Shown piece after piece: positions 26,407 through 35,746 of a stretch of DNA of 47,292 bases; position 1 is the stretch's first letter; each line of letters opens with the position of its first letter. A program made the position numbers and the translations under genes. The DNA comes from Shewanella xiamenensis (lineage in GTDB: Bacteria; Pseudomonadota; Gammaproteobacteria; Enterobacterales; Shewanellaceae). Location of the stretch: contig NZ_BMOP01000029.1 in assembly GCF_014647135.1 (NCBI RefSeq), forward strand, positions 1-47,292, read 5' to 3'. Below the pieces are notes generated by a model. It was not told the origin of the DNA, did no database searches, and saw only the letters and a program-made list of their open reading frames with translations.

Positions 26407-28278
26407 TTACAGAATAAACGTCGCGACCTGCGCATTGAGATCATTAGCACGCGCCTTTAATGCCTGAGCTTGGGTCAGATCCGACTTCGCTGCTTCGGTA
26501 ATTTCGTCGGTCACATCCTTAATGGCCACCGTATTTTGAGTGATTTCACCCGTTACTTGGGTTTGCTCTTCAGCCGCGGTCGCAATTTGGCCTGCCATGT
26601 CCGAAATCACATGTACGGCTTGAGTAATCTCCTCCAGTGCCTTCGCTGCGGCATTAGCGTCTTCAACACTATGACCCGCTAACACTTGGCTGCTTTCCAT
26701 CAAACTCACCGCCTTCGCCGTTGTACGTTGCAGAGTTTCAATGGTCGCATGTACTTCTTGGGTCGAATCTTGAGTACGGCGCGATAGCACTCGCACTTCA
26801 TCGGCCACCACCGCAAAGCCACGGCCCTGCTCACCCGCACGGGCAGCCTCAATCGCCGCATTAAGGGCTAACAGGTTAGTCTGCTCAGCAATCCCTTGGA
26901 TCGTCGCTAAAATGCTAGAAATCGACTGAGCGTGACGACTTAAATCTTCAATGACCTCAGTTGCTTGAGTGACTTCATCCGCTAAAGAATTAATCGAACT
27001 ACGGGTCTTATTAACTAACTCTTTCCCTTGGAAGCTGCTCGCTGCTGATTGCTGCGCAGCTGTAGCGGTATTTTCCGCATTCGCGGCAATTTCATTAGTA
27101 GCACTTGCCATTTCGGTTACTGCGGTCGCGACCATGGCAACTTCTTGTTGCTGGCGCTGTAATTCGGCCACGGCAATATGGTTAGTTTTGAGGCTACGCT
27201 CTGCGTCCGCATCCAGTTCACTGGCCAACTGACGAATATGGCTGATGAGCTGATGCTGACTGCCGACAAATCGATTAAAGCTGTCGGCCAGTACGCCCAC
27301 TTCATCTTGCGTATCAACCTCAATACGTTGGGTTAAATCGCCATTACCATCGGCAATACGCGCTAGCGCCTGCGATACACGTCCAAGCGGACCTAGCAAT
27401 AGATTCACCAACCAAGAAATGGCCAATACGCTGAGTAATAGCATGACGGCCGACAGCCCCAATTGGGTCAGTAATAAATTAGTTAATGGCGCCTCAAGCG
27501 TCTCTTTGTCCAGTACTATCACTAATTCCCAATCGGTATTGGGAATATCGACACCCCAAACTAACTTATCGCGGCCTTCGTTTTCGAAATACATTGGCAG
27601 CCATGTGCTGGCCTGACGGCTCTGCTGGGGTAAATTATGATTAAGGTCGTTGTCGATATCGCTAACGGGTTTCATCGCCTTAGAGGCATCTTTGTAAGCG
27701 ATGACAGTACCGTCTTTGTGCAGCATGATTGCATGACCATTGGCTGGTAAGGTCATGCGATTAACACTTTCAACCAAACTCGCAATCGACAGGTCGCCCC
27801 CAACCACACCTTGTGAAACCGCCTGCGCCATAGTGACCACTAACACATTGTAAGCTACGTCAACATAAGGTTTGGTGAGAATAAGACCGCGCTCATTTAT
27901 CGCTTGTTTATACCAAGGGCGCGCTCTCGGATCGTAACCCGTACGGTCTATGCTTGGATCGGAGTCCAGCATCTGCCCCGTTTGTGTACCGTAGTAAGTG
28001 AGTTGGAATCGCCCCGAAGCTTGCGCTTGCTGTAATGCGTTTAAACTGTCACCTTCAACTTTAACGGCTAACGCCCCTACGATATCCTGACGCCCAGCTA
28101 ACCACTCTTGAATGCGCTCAGCCTGTTGATCACCCAGTCGCTGCACCTGCTCCAAACTATTTTGCAACAACAATGACTTTTGACTGGAATAACTTTGCCA
28201 CGACAGCAAGCCAATCACGAGGGAAAGCGCAATCACGACCGAAATCAGGATCTTTTGTTTAAGCGAGTATGAGTTCAT
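26407..28278 (-). CDS. Methyl-accepting chemotaxis protein with dCache sensor
   Basis: The 623-residue chemoreceptor has a first membrane helix (about 8-28), a periplasmic dCache domain with the YDPRARPWY motif (115-123) typical of amino-acid or small-ligand sensing, a second membrane helix (about 271-293), a HAMP domain and a signalling domain whose tip reads EQTNLLALNAAIEAARAGEQ, the CheA/CheW contact. There is no C-terminal NWETF-like pentapeptide (it ends VATFIL), so adaptation enzymes would not tether there. The ligand is not predictable. Confidence 0.93.
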   Translation of the reverse strand: MNSYSLKQKILISVVIALSLVIGLLSWQSYSSQKSLLLQNSLEQVQRLGDQQAERIQEWLAGRQDIVGALAVKVEGDSLNALQQAQASGRFQLTYYGTQTGQMLDSDPSIDRTGYDPRARPWYKQAINERGLILTKPYVDVAYNVLVVTMAQAVSQGVVGGDLSIASLVESVNRMTLPANGHAIMLHKDGTVIAYKDASKAMKPVSDIDNDLNHNLPQQSRQASTWLPMYFENEGRDKLVWGVDIPNTDWELVIVLDKETLEAPLTNLLLTQLGLSAVMLLLSVLAISWLVNLLLGPLGRVSQALARIADGNGDLTQRIEVDTQDEVGVLADSFNRFVGSQHQLISHIRQLASELDADAERSLKTNHIAVAELQRQQQEVAMVATAVTEMASATNEIAANAENTATAAQQSAASSFQGKELVNKTRSSINSLADEVTQATEVIEDLSRHAQSISSILATIQGIAEQTNLLALNAAIEAARAGEQGRGFAVVADEVRVLSRRTQDSTQEVHATIETLQRTTAKAVSLMESSQVLAGHSVEDANAAAKALEEITQAVHVISDMAGQIATAAEEQTQVTGEITQNTVAIKDVTDEITEAAKSDLTQAQALKARANDLNAQVATFIL

Positions 28279-28721
28279 GTTGGTATCTACGGTTTTACAG
28301 CTTTGAAGGAAGAAGTGGTAAGACTGGCTGGCACTTACTGTAATAAATTTACAGTGTTAGCCAAAACCAATCAAAAATTCAGCTAAATTTTCGCACATGT
28401 TACAGCGCAAACAAAGAATCACTCGTCACCAAATTAATAAATAATTAAGCAAAAACATAAAGATAACCAATCAAAACCTGAGCAACACCAAATAACAACC
28501 CAAAGTTCACATCAACCACAAGTCACCAACAAACCAAAGTCATGGACGTAAAAGAACGTAAATTAACCCAAATTAACGTGACCCAATCCGTTTATTTATT
28601 GCACACTGAACGTCCATAACATTGGGGAAAGAGGCTTCTCTAACATAGCAATTTGGCCAAGCCCGTTATCAAATACTGGGCGACTCACCTTAAGCCTCAC
28701 CCATTTTGATTAGGAGTTCTT
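28279..28721. other. Divergent non-coding region with A/C-rich, G-poor stretch
   Basis: About 440 bp separate the chemoreceptor from the small membrane protein. Bases 28441-28540 count 53 A, 27 C, 13 T and 7 G on the plus strand. A 7-bp inverted repeat ACTGTAA/TTACAGT lies at 28337-28355, and an 8-bp inverted pair ATGGACGT/ACGTCCAT at 28542-28549 and 28610-28617. No gene is seen. Confidence 0.7.
28337..28355. promoter_or_regulatory. Candidate operator upstream of the chemoreceptor
   Basis: ACTGTAA-TAAAT-TTACAGT is a perfect 7-bp inverted repeat about 60 bases upstream of the chemoreceptor start, suggestive of a dimeric repressor or activator site. The binding protein is unknown. Confidence 0.35.
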
Positions 28722-29072
28722 ATGATTTATCAACAATTTCAACAGAGCCTATTTCAGCCACGCATTTCAGGAGCACGGGCTTGGTTAGCGATGGCAATCA
28801 GTGTCAGTCTAATCTGTTTATCTCTGTTTTTATTACCTTTTGTGCTTTTATTTGGCGCAATTGCTCTAGGCTGCTTAGTGCTATTTAGTCGTATTTATGT
28901 AGCGCGCCAATTGAGTAAGTTTAATCGTGAGCAAGCGCGCCGAGCGCAGGCACAAGCGAGCGAGGCGACTAGCCAAACGTCAACGTTTAATCAAACCGCG
29001 AATGTTGTGCGTGAACCCCATGCAACTCAGTACCGAGGTCGTATCTTTGAACATCAAAAAGAGGAAGAGTAG
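28722..29072 (+). CDS. Small inner-membrane protein of unknown function
   Basis: The 116-residue protein has two closely spaced hydrophobic helices (about residues 19-60) and a polar C-terminal tail rich in Gln, Ala and Arg. TAGGAGT precedes the ATG. The stop lies two bases from the end of the convergent Sel1 gene. The family is not recognised. Confidence 0.7.
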   Translation: MIYQQFQQSLFQPRISGARAWLAMAISVSLICLSLFLLPFVLLFGAIALGCLVLFSRIYVARQLSKFNREQARRAQAQASEATSQTSTFNQTANVVREPHATQYRGRIFEHQKEEE

Positions 29073-29074
29073 CC

Positions 29075-30529
29075 CTAAGCGCTTAGCAGATCCTTGGCGC
29101 GATTAAGGGTATGAATTTCACCGGGATCTTGAGTGATCTTCAGTACAGTATCGATTTGTAAAACAAGCGATTGCCAAAGAGGCTCGATGATCTCAGCCTC
29201 TTTGCTATTGGCATGACGGCGCGCTAGATTTAGCAGCGCCGCAGAACCCACCACATCAATGCGCCCCAAAATGCCGTCGGCCAATGCCATACTCAGCTCA
29301 ATCATGGCAGGCACACTGTGACCATATTTAATGACCTCACGCAGATAGCGCTCAGCTTGGCTCACATCGCCACCCAAGCCACTTTCATCATTTAGCATAT
29401 GTTGCGCACGGGTAAGCATGGCATCGAGCTGACCTTGCTCTGCCGCTTCGGCCATCCAATACTCACTCGCGATAGGATCTCGCTGACAACCATCACCATT
29501 GGCGAGCATTAAGGCCAAATGATATTGGGCATGGGGATAACCCGCCTGCGCCGCTTTACTTATAAAATGATAGGCTTGCGGTAAATCCTTGGTTTGATAG
29601 TAAAGCACACCTAAATTCGCCATGGCTTCGGTTTGCTCACCTTCGGCCGCCAGCTGTAAAAAGTGTTTCGCTTGGGCCAAATCCGGCTTAAATGACTCAC
29701 TGCCCACCAGGTAAAAATAGCCAAGCAGCGCCATCGCATTGACCACGCCAGCCTCAGCCGCAGTAGCTATCGCAGCCTCGCCTTTAATGGCATCGGCCTC
29801 TCCCTGATAGCCATGGATTAAACTCACTCCATGCTCATAGAGGGCTTGCATATGGGTTGGGGCTGCAAGGGCAAACCAGTAGGCGGCCTTAGCAAAAGTA
29901 TCACTGGCTTTTTGTGCGACAGCTTTTACTACTGGGCTATCGTCTTCAGTACCATAGTACTGATCGACGAGGGCAAGCTCCTGCTCCTTAAGCATTAATG
30001 CTTTGGTTTTAAAAGAGATCCCCACAAGATACTGCGCATTGGGATCATCCTCCATCACCGCGCGGTAACAGAGATCTTTAACCGTAATCGCATCGCTGGC
30101 TTGAAAGCGGTATGCAGGCGCCTCGCAGCCAACCACCTTCGGATACAGATGCTCAACTAAAGCGAGTACATCTTTAATGGCTTTTTGGGCCAAGGCGAGT
30201 AACTGCTCTTGGGTAAGATGATATTTTTCAGGGTGAGCGCCACGGTTACCATCAGCGCGCAGGCGATGCAACGCTCTGGTGGTCTTCACATCGATCAGCC
30301 GTTTTTGATTTAACAGCTCAATACGATCATAGAGATTGGGGCTAGCAAAGGACACCGCTTTACTCTGCCCTAGCAAGTCAGTCAGCCTATGGGTAAAACT
30401 GCGAATATGCAGTAATGACTGAGTAGGCACATCCTGCACATAATTTTTAGCATTGAGGTAATCATCAAGAAGCGAGGCCGAAAACCCTTGGATAAATTCA
30501 CTATCCAGTAACTCAGCCTCAGTCCCCAT
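29075..30529 (-). CDS. Sel1-repeat protein with N-terminal DUF4145-like domain
   Basis: The 484-residue cytoplasmic protein has an N-terminal helical region (about 1-115, with the LRADGNRGAHP motif seen in DUF4145-type domains) and then Sel1-like repeats (about 230-440), for example AMANLGVLYYQ and AQYHLALMLANGDG. Sel1 repeats mediate protein-protein contacts. AAGGA is upstream of the ATG. It is followed closely on the same strand by no other gene; the YciC-like gene lies upstream and may share the transcript (36-bp gap). The role is probably scaffolding; partners are unknown. Confidence 0.85.
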   Translation of the reverse strand: MGTEAELLDSEFIQGFSASLLDDYLNAKNYVQDVPTQSLLHIRSFTHRLTDLLGQSKAVSFASPNLYDRIELLNQKRLIDVKTTRALHRLRADGNRGAHPEKYHLTQEQLLALAQKAIKDVLALVEHLYPKVVGCEAPAYRFQASDAITVKDLCYRAVMEDDPNAQYLVGISFKTKALMLKEQELALVDQYYGTEDDSPVVKAVAQKASDTFAKAAYWFALAAPTHMQALYEHGVSLIHGYQGEADAIKGEAAIATAAEAGVVNAMALLGYFYLVGSESFKPDLAQAKHFLQLAAEGEQTEAMANLGVLYYQTKDLPQAYHFISKAAQAGYPHAQYHLALMLANGDGCQRDPIASEYWMAEAAEQGQLDAMLTRAQHMLNDESGLGGDVSQAERYLREVIKYGHSVPAMIELSMALADGILGRIDVVGSAALLNLARRHANSKEAEIIEPLWQSLVLQIDTVLKITQDPGEIHTLNRAKDLLSA

Positions 30530-30565
30530 AAATCCTTACCTCAAATTGAATTTGCTCAGTTGATA

Positions 30566-31273
30566 TTATTCCGCAGTTGGCTTTTTAGACACCATATACA
30601 AACGGAACAATGCCAAGTTTACGAATAACCCAATAAACGCCATAAAGGTATCCGCGAGCAATTGCACAGGCAAGCCACCAAAAGATGCCGCTGCTGAAAG
30701 CTGGCTACCAACCACAGAAAGCGGTAAGTAAAGCATCAATAACGCAATGGTTTTTAACACAATCGGGCCACTAAAGCTAAAGCTTGCCTTAATCGCTTCC
30801 AGCGGTGTTAAACGCTCAACCACCACCATAAAGTTCACATAGGCTAGGCGAGCAAACAGATAAAAGCTAATAACGAGTCCCACTAACCACATCGGGCCAA
30901 ACGCTGCAAATAGCATCACTGGCGCTAAAATGGCCAGTCCAGAGAATACGCCAGCTAAGAGTAAAGGTGGCACAAAGGGTAAGCTGGCTTTCAGTACCAT
31001 ACCAGCTGATGGATTATGCCCTTGGGATCTCAGTTCTAAAAACAGCGTTAACGCCGCAATCAATACCGAGAAGAGCAGCAGAAGGAGCATCATAGCAATC
31101 ATGTGTGATGCGCCAAACTGCGGGTTTTCCAGATCAACTTTGCTCATCTCTGTGCCAAGCCATAGCTGAATACCAACCTGCACTAATAACAGTGGCACCG
31201 TCAGCATGGCAAGCTGGGTGAGATGATTACGGAAAAAGTTATAAGCTTCGGTCAAAATTGCGGATAGTGACAT
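30566..31273 (-). CDS. YciC-like multi-pass inner-membrane protein
   Basis: The 235-residue protein has about six hydrophobic segments with the layout of the YciC/DUF family of unknown function. I chose ATG 31273 over TTG 31285 because GGAAAGG lies just before it. The Sel1 gene begins 36 bp downstream, suggesting an operon. No catalytic motif is seen. Confidence 0.78.
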   Translation of the reverse strand: MSLSAILTEAYNFFRNHLTQLAMLTVPLLLVQVGIQLWLGTEMSKVDLENPQFGASHMIAMMLLLLLFSVLIAALTLFLELRSQGHNPSAGMVLKASLPFVPPLLLAGVFSGLAILAPVMLFAAFGPMWLVGLVISFYLFARLAYVNFMVVVERLTPLEAIKASFSFSGPIVLKTIALLMLYLPLSVVGSQLSAAASFGGLPVQLLADTFMAFIGLFVNLALFRLYMVSKKPTAE

Positions 31274-31463
31274 GCGCCTTTCCAAAATAATTGAAGTAAA
31301 TTAACACCGTGAATTGTCGCTAAGGATACCCAAAATCCCGCCCCAATGCACAACACAAATCACCTGAGTGAACCGTAAATCACAGAAAAGGGCTGCAACA
31401 AAAGTCTCAAAGCCGTTACACTGTCCACTTTATTGCGCGCAAACCGTCAAAGGATGCCACTCT

Positions 31464-31991
31464 ATGAAACACACTTTCACACTCTCTATTCTGATTAGCG
31501 CCACACTTTTAGCCACTCCCGCCAGTGCAAGCTGGTTAGATAACCTTGCAGGAACACCAGCAAAAACAGAGAAAGTGGCCACAGGTAGCGTCACCCAATC
31601 CAACGCATTAGTTGGCAGCGTGATGTCGCAACTCGGACTGAACCAAACCCAAGCCGAAGGCGGTTTAGGCAGTCTGTTAGGCCTAGCACAATCGAGTCTA
31701 GGTTCGAATGATTACACCAAACTAGCTGCCAGTATCCCTAATGCCGACAGCCTATTAGCCGCAGCACCTAAACTTGATGCGAACTCAGGCGTTTCTGGCC
31801 TGTTGTCTAAGGCTGGCAATATTGGCTCTTCTCTGCAAGGTAGCGCAATGGTGTTAGATGCCTTTGAAAAACTAGGTATTTCTAAAGAATTAGCCATGCC
31901 AATGATCAATATTGCCAAGTCTTATCTTGAGACAAATGGCGCCGAAGGCAGCTCTGATCTGCTGATGAAGGGTTTAAATACTCTGCTATAA
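31464..31991 (+). CDS. DUF2780 (VcgC/VcgE-like) exported protein
   Basis: The 175-residue protein starts with a signal peptide (LLATPASA) and contains a small helical DUF2780 domain (LVGSVMSQLGLNQTQAEGG and repeated leucine-rich helices). The longer frame from GTG 31368 is rejected because AAAGGA precedes the ATG at 31464 and the signal peptide then starts directly. Its function is uncharacterised; it is likely periplasmic. Confidence 0.83.
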   Translation: MKHTFTLSILISATLLATPASASWLDNLAGTPAKTEKVATGSVTQSNALVGSVMSQLGLNQTQAEGGLGSLLGLAQSSLGSNDYTKLAASIPNADSLLAAAPKLDANSGVSGLLSKAGNIGSSLQGSAMVLDAFEKLGISKELAMPMINIAKSYLETNGAEGSSDLLMKGLNTLL

Positions 31992-32000
31992 ATGTCGTCC

Positions 32001-32030
32001 CACCCTAAGCCTATGCTTAGGGTGAACTTT
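32001..32030 (+). terminator. Hairpin terminator after the DUF2780 gene
   Basis: CACCCTAAGC (32001-32010), loop CTAT, GCTTAGGGTG (32015-32024): a perfect 10-bp stem, with only a short T stretch after it (AACTTTAA). It is probably an imperfect terminator. Confidence 0.65.
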
Positions 32031-32085
32031 AACGTGAAAAATCACTCTATCTAGTTATTCCTTCTTGCCAGAGCAGTGCCACTTT

Positions 32086-32544
32086 ATGATTGCGAAGCTG
32101 AAACGATTCCTTCAATCCCACACCCACGCCATCTCTCCAGAGGAGAAAGCCCACCAGCTAAAATTAGCGGCGGCGAGCATGTTGCTCGAAGTGGTATATG
32201 CCGATGAAACCCTCGCCGCAGAAGAAAGAGCACTATTGCCTAAGCTGCTGACAGAGACCCTATCGATGTCGGCGCAGGATGCTAATGATTTAATTGAAGA
32301 AGCCAAAAAAGCCCAAGGTAATGCCACCTCATTATTTGAGTTTACCAATACCATTAATGCCGAATTTAGCTTGGAGCAAAAACAGCAATTATTACTAGCC
32401 ATGTGGCAATTAGCCTATGCCGATGGACAACTCTCCCAGTACGAAGATCAAATCATTCGCCGTACTGCTGATTTGCTGTATCTCAAACACAGCGAGCTTA
32501 TTCAGATGCGTAATCAGGCCATCGAAGCCCAAGTGGCACGCTAA
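32086..32544 (+). CDS. TerB-like domain protein
   Basis: The 152-residue protein has two repeated helical halves with acidic motifs (VVYADETLAAEERALLPKLL and LAYADGQLSQYEDQII), the TerB/DjlA-type helical fold associated with metal binding and membrane stress. ATG 32086 (MIAKLKRF) is preferred to TTG 32065. It is not part of a tellurite-resistance cluster here. The exact role is unknown. Confidence 0.82.
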   Translation: MIAKLKRFLQSHTHAISPEEKAHQLKLAAASMLLEVVYADETLAAEERALLPKLLTETLSMSAQDANDLIEEAKKAQGNATSLFEFTNTINAEFSLEQKQQLLLAMWQLAYADGQLSQYEDQIIRRTADLLYLKHSELIQMRNQAIEAQVAR

Positions 32545-32556
32545 AAGCAAGCCATA

Positions 32557-32592
32557 AAAAAGCATGAATCGCAGTACTGCCATTCATGCTTT
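32557..32592. terminator. Bidirectional terminator between TerB-like and HDOD genes
   Basis: AAAAGCATGAAT pairs with ATTCATGCTTTT, with an inner GCAGTACTGC palindrome and one C/C mismatch. A- and T-rich ends serve both directions. Confidence 0.85.
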
Positions 32593-32633
32593 TGAATCAA
32601 GGTTGTAGATTGCCGTTTCCTGTTCCAGCTGGC

Positions 32634-33458
32634 TTAGGCAAGCGCCTTACCAATCTCAAAACCGACGCCTCTTAGCTCCGTTAACTTAGAACGAAGCCCA
32701 CCCATTTCCATTTTTAAGCCTTTCTTAGTCGCAAGCTGCGATAGCCAACTGGTTTTATCGTCATCCTCAATAGTGTCCCAGTCTGCTAATACTTTGTGGG
32801 ATAAACACAACAAAGCTGCCAATTTAGAAAATGGATTCGAATCCTTAGGATGATCTTGGTAGAGAATGCCTTGCACCAATGCTGGGGTAAATTTCCAATT
32901 TTGAGCCAACAAAGCACCAATATCGGGGGAATCATAACCGAGGAGTTCTCGCTCAAAAGCATGCTTATCTTTACCCTGTGCGACAGCTTCGTTAATTTTT
33001 TCAGCATCTTCAGGGGAAATTGCCGCAATCAGTAAATCACCAATACGGTGAAGGATGCCGCAGGTAAAAGCCTCGTCGGGCTGAACGCCGCACCGTTTGG
33101 CCATCTCTTGATTGTAGAGTGCAATTTCGAAGGTTTGTCCCCAAAACTGGGCTAAATCAACACCATTGCATTTAGGCACCGCCCCCATCACGGCAGATGC
33201 TAATACTAAGGTTCGCAAGGTTTGCATTCCAAGGCGTACTACGGCTTCATCAATACTGCCCACCTCGCGACTGTGGCCGTAATAGGCGCAGTTAGCTAAT
33301 CTGAGTACCTTGGCACTGATCAGGGGATCATGAGACACCTTAGTCGCAATATTTTTTACTGTAGCGTTGTCGTCGTTAACGACATCAAGCAGTTCACTGA
33401 TTGCTTTAGGTAAACGGGGCAACTCATCAACTCGACTCAGTAGCGCAGCAGAATCCAT
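32634..33458 (-). CDS. HDOD-domain signalling protein
   Basis: The 274-residue protein is mostly one HDOD domain (about residues 15-215; SHDPLISAKVLRLANCAYYG is a typical motif), a degenerate HD-phosphohydrolase fold without the catalytic His-Asp pair. HDOD proteins act in signalling, biofilm and nucleotide responses. GAAGGAGA lies before the ATG. No receiver or output domain is fused here. Confidence 0.9.
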   Translation of the reverse strand: MDSAALLSRVDELPRLPKAISELLDVVNDDNATVKNIATKVSHDPLISAKVLRLANCAYYGHSREVGSIDEAVVRLGMQTLRTLVLASAVMGAVPKCNGVDLAQFWGQTFEIALYNQEMAKRCGVQPDEAFTCGILHRIGDLLIAAISPEDAEKINEAVAQGKDKHAFERELLGYDSPDIGALLAQNWKFTPALVQGILYQDHPKDSNPFSKLAALLCLSHKVLADWDTIEDDDKTSWLSQLATKKGLKMEMGGLRSKLTELRGVGFEIGKALA

Positions 33459-33775
33459 ATTTATTCTCCTTCTAGATGAATGATCAAAATATAGAACACA
33501 AAATCTCGCCTCGCTCTTATGCTTATGAACACTTATGAGTTGAATGTGCAGCTTTTCAGTCAGTATTTAGCAATCGCAATCTTAGTGAAAATTCAGCCCG
33601 CCAATCATAAGAATGCCTCTGCAACACAGCAAAAATCACAGCAATTCGCGCTTTGCGTTATAGGTAAAGAGATTAGACTTGCTCAATAGTTAACCTTATT
33701 TGTAAATAAATATTTCAAATAATAAGCAATGAATGTTATAGATTAAATATTGTTCATCAATTGTAAGGAAGCACT
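33459..33775. other. Divergent non-coding region upstream of the TonB-family gene
   Basis: This AT-rich 317-bp region contains an outer palindrome TTATTTG (33696-33702) / CAAATAA (33716-33722) with a 13-bp AT-only spacer, 53 bases before the TonB-family start. No gene or RNA is recognised. Confidence 0.55.
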
Positions 33776-34387
33776 ATGGGCCAAAATGCACTGGTTAATC
33801 GCACCGGGATTATTATCGTTAGCGCACTGATCACCTTAGGTTTGTTCGTGTTTATGGCACAACTTATCCATAATCCACAGCCATTGAGTGGACAAACGTC
33901 AGATGCGCCGCAAATCAATATTTTGATGAGCGAGCGAACACCTATTCCTCCGAAGGAAAGTCGCCAACCCGAACCGCCAAAGCCCATCCCAACCAGGGAG
34001 CGGGTCACAACGCCGGGCGAAAGTGCTGAAGTGGTCGAATTTAGCCCCCAGACTTTTACCCCCGAAATGCCAATCCAAACGACATTCTTTAACCAATCGA
34101 CTATCACCGCTGAGGCCTTACCCGTGGTGCAAGTGTCTCCTCGTTATCCGATTGAAGCAGCACAAAATGGTAAGGAAGGTTATGTGGTCGTAGGCTTTGA
34201 TATTACTGCGGATGGTACGGTCAGCAATGTGCGCGTGCTCGATGCTAACCCGAAGCGAGTGTTTGATAAGGCGGCGCTTTCAGCAGTGCAAAACTGGAAA
34301 TACAAACCTAAGTTTGATGCGGGCAAGGCCGTACCCCAATTAAATCAACAAGTACAACTCGATTTTAAACTGGATCAACAGATTTAA
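33776..34387 (+). CDS. TonB-family energy-coupling protein
   Basis: The 203-residue protein has an N-terminal membrane helix (about 11-31), a proline-rich periplasmic spacer with PPKES and EPPKPIPT, and a C-terminal TonB domain (about 115-200) with SPRYPIEAAQNGKEGYVVV and AVQNWKYKPKF. It would transmit energy from ExbB/ExbD to outer-membrane receptors. No exbB, exbD or receptor gene is adjacent, so it must use machinery encoded elsewhere. AAGGAAG precedes the ATG. Confidence 0.9.
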   Translation: MGQNALVNRTGIIIVSALITLGLFVFMAQLIHNPQPLSGQTSDAPQINILMSERTPIPPKESRQPEPPKPIPTRERVTTPGESAEVVEFSPQTFTPEMPIQTTFFNQSTITAEALPVVQVSPRYPIEAAQNGKEGYVVVGFDITADGTVSNVRVLDANPKRVFDKAALSAVQNWKYKPKFDAGKAVPQLNQQVQLDFKLDQQI

Positions 34388-34393
34388 GACTCG

Positions 34394-34440
34394 CAGATCA
34401 GCACGCTTAAAACCTTGTGTGCTGATCTGTCATTATTTGA
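34394..34440. terminator. Hairpin between TonB-family and yjeH-like genes
   Basis: CAGATCAGCAC (34394-34404) / GTGCTGATCTG (34419-34429): a perfect 11-bp stem with a 14-nt loop and a weak T tail (TCATTATTTG). It separates convergent genes. Confidence 0.65.
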
Positions 34441-34452
34441 ATGACATAGGGA

Positions 34453-35721
34453 TTAAGCAACCTTGTTAACCGCCAAGGCCCGCTTACGACTAATATGGCT
34501 CTTTTGCCACCACAAGAATGGGGCGACAAATAGGATTAACGCAAATACATAGGCCATGCTAGCCCCAAGCGCGATACCTAACGCTAAGCAGAAGCCACAA
34601 CCTAATACCACTAAAGGTAAGTTGCTACGGGGCAATAATTTAGCCGCAGCTAACATCGCCATTAAGTAGATCACCACGAACACCCCGTTACTCCAGGCAA
34701 TAAGATGTTCGAGTTCCTGACCCGTGATGTGAGTCAGCACTATCACACTCGCCATCACGCCGAGTAAGGCCGCCAAGGCACGGATCGGCACACCATGACG
34801 ATTCTTAACCGCAAAGCAGCGCGGTAAAATACCTTCACAACTAAAACTCCATACAAGACGCGCGGCGCTGGCGGCATAGACGTTTACTGTGGCAAGGCCA
34901 CTGGCAATTCCCAACACACCAATCACTTGCGCACCGTATCCCCCTAAAAGCGCATCGAATACACCAATCATCGCCACGCTTTTGTCAGTTGGCACTAACA
35001 GTAAAATCAGTGTGCAGGCCACATAAATAATCCCCACCAGCACAGTACCCATCATCATTGCCGGGATCATATCCTGCTGTGGGCGACGAAAATCATCGGC
35101 AAGATGAGTCATGGCTTCTATCCCTAAAAAGCTCCAAAAAGCGATACCTGCGGCAATCATCATGGTAGAGATTTCTGGTGAGCCATAGCTGGCAAGTGAG
35201 GTTAAATGCCCAGGCTGAAGACTGCTTGCACCAAAGAGCACCACCACAATGGCGACAATACAAAGGGTTAAGCCGAATTGCAGTTTGGCCGACACTTGAA
35301 TGCCACGAAGATTGAGCAGGAACAAGCCAAAAATAACGAACACCTCAGCGCCCACCTTGGGCCAGCCATCGAGGGGAATGAGTGCATTAACAAACTGGAA
35401 AGTCATCAAAATCGCGGCGGGCGCGCCCATCGGCACGACCAACAAAAAAATGAGTCCGATAGTACGGCCTGCGGTACGCCCAAAAGCCTTTTCCACAAAA
35501 TAAGCGGGACCCGCAGCATGGGGAAAGACACTCGCCAGCCGCCCAAAAATCAGCGCCACCGGAATAATGGCTAAGGTGAGGAGTGACCAAGCGATAAGCG
35601 CACCAGCATGGGCCTTGTCGATTGTCATTTGCGGGAGAATAAACACCCCAGTGCCCAGCAAAGTGGTGGCCATCAAGCCTGCACCTTGCCAACGTCCTAT
35701 AGTTCCGCTATGTGAGTTCAT
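34453..35721 (-). CDS. yjeH: YjeH-like APC-superfamily amino-acid exporter
   Basis: The 422-residue protein has about 12 membrane helices and strongly resembles E. coli YjeH, an exporter of methionine and branched-chain amino acids: GLMATTLLGTGVFILPQ, then FLGIEAMTHLADDFRRPQQD and the ARLVWSFS segment. The divergent Lrp/AsnC regulator is its expected controller, since Lrp proteins often sense amino acids and drive exporters. The match to YjeH is from remembered sequence, so the exact substrate is not proven. Confidence 0.78.
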   Translation of the reverse strand: MNSHSGTIGRWQGAGLMATTLLGTGVFILPQMTIDKAHAGALIAWSLLTLAIIPVALIFGRLASVFPHAAGPAYFVEKAFGRTAGRTIGLIFLLVVPMGAPAAILMTFQFVNALIPLDGWPKVGAEVFVIFGLFLLNLRGIQVSAKLQFGLTLCIVAIVVVLFGASSLQPGHLTSLASYGSPEISTMMIAAGIAFWSFLGIEAMTHLADDFRRPQQDMIPAMMMGTVLVGIIYVACTLILLLVPTDKSVAMIGVFDALLGGYGAQVIGVLGIASGLATVNVYAASAARLVWSFSCEGILPRCFAVKNRHGVPIRALAALLGVMASVIVLTHITGQELEHLIAWSNGVFVVIYLMAMLAAAKLLPRSNLPLVVLGCGFCLALGIALGASMAYVFALILFVAPFLWWQKSHISRKRALAVNKVA

Positions 35722-35746
35722 CTGTTAACATTCAATGGTTTTGAAG

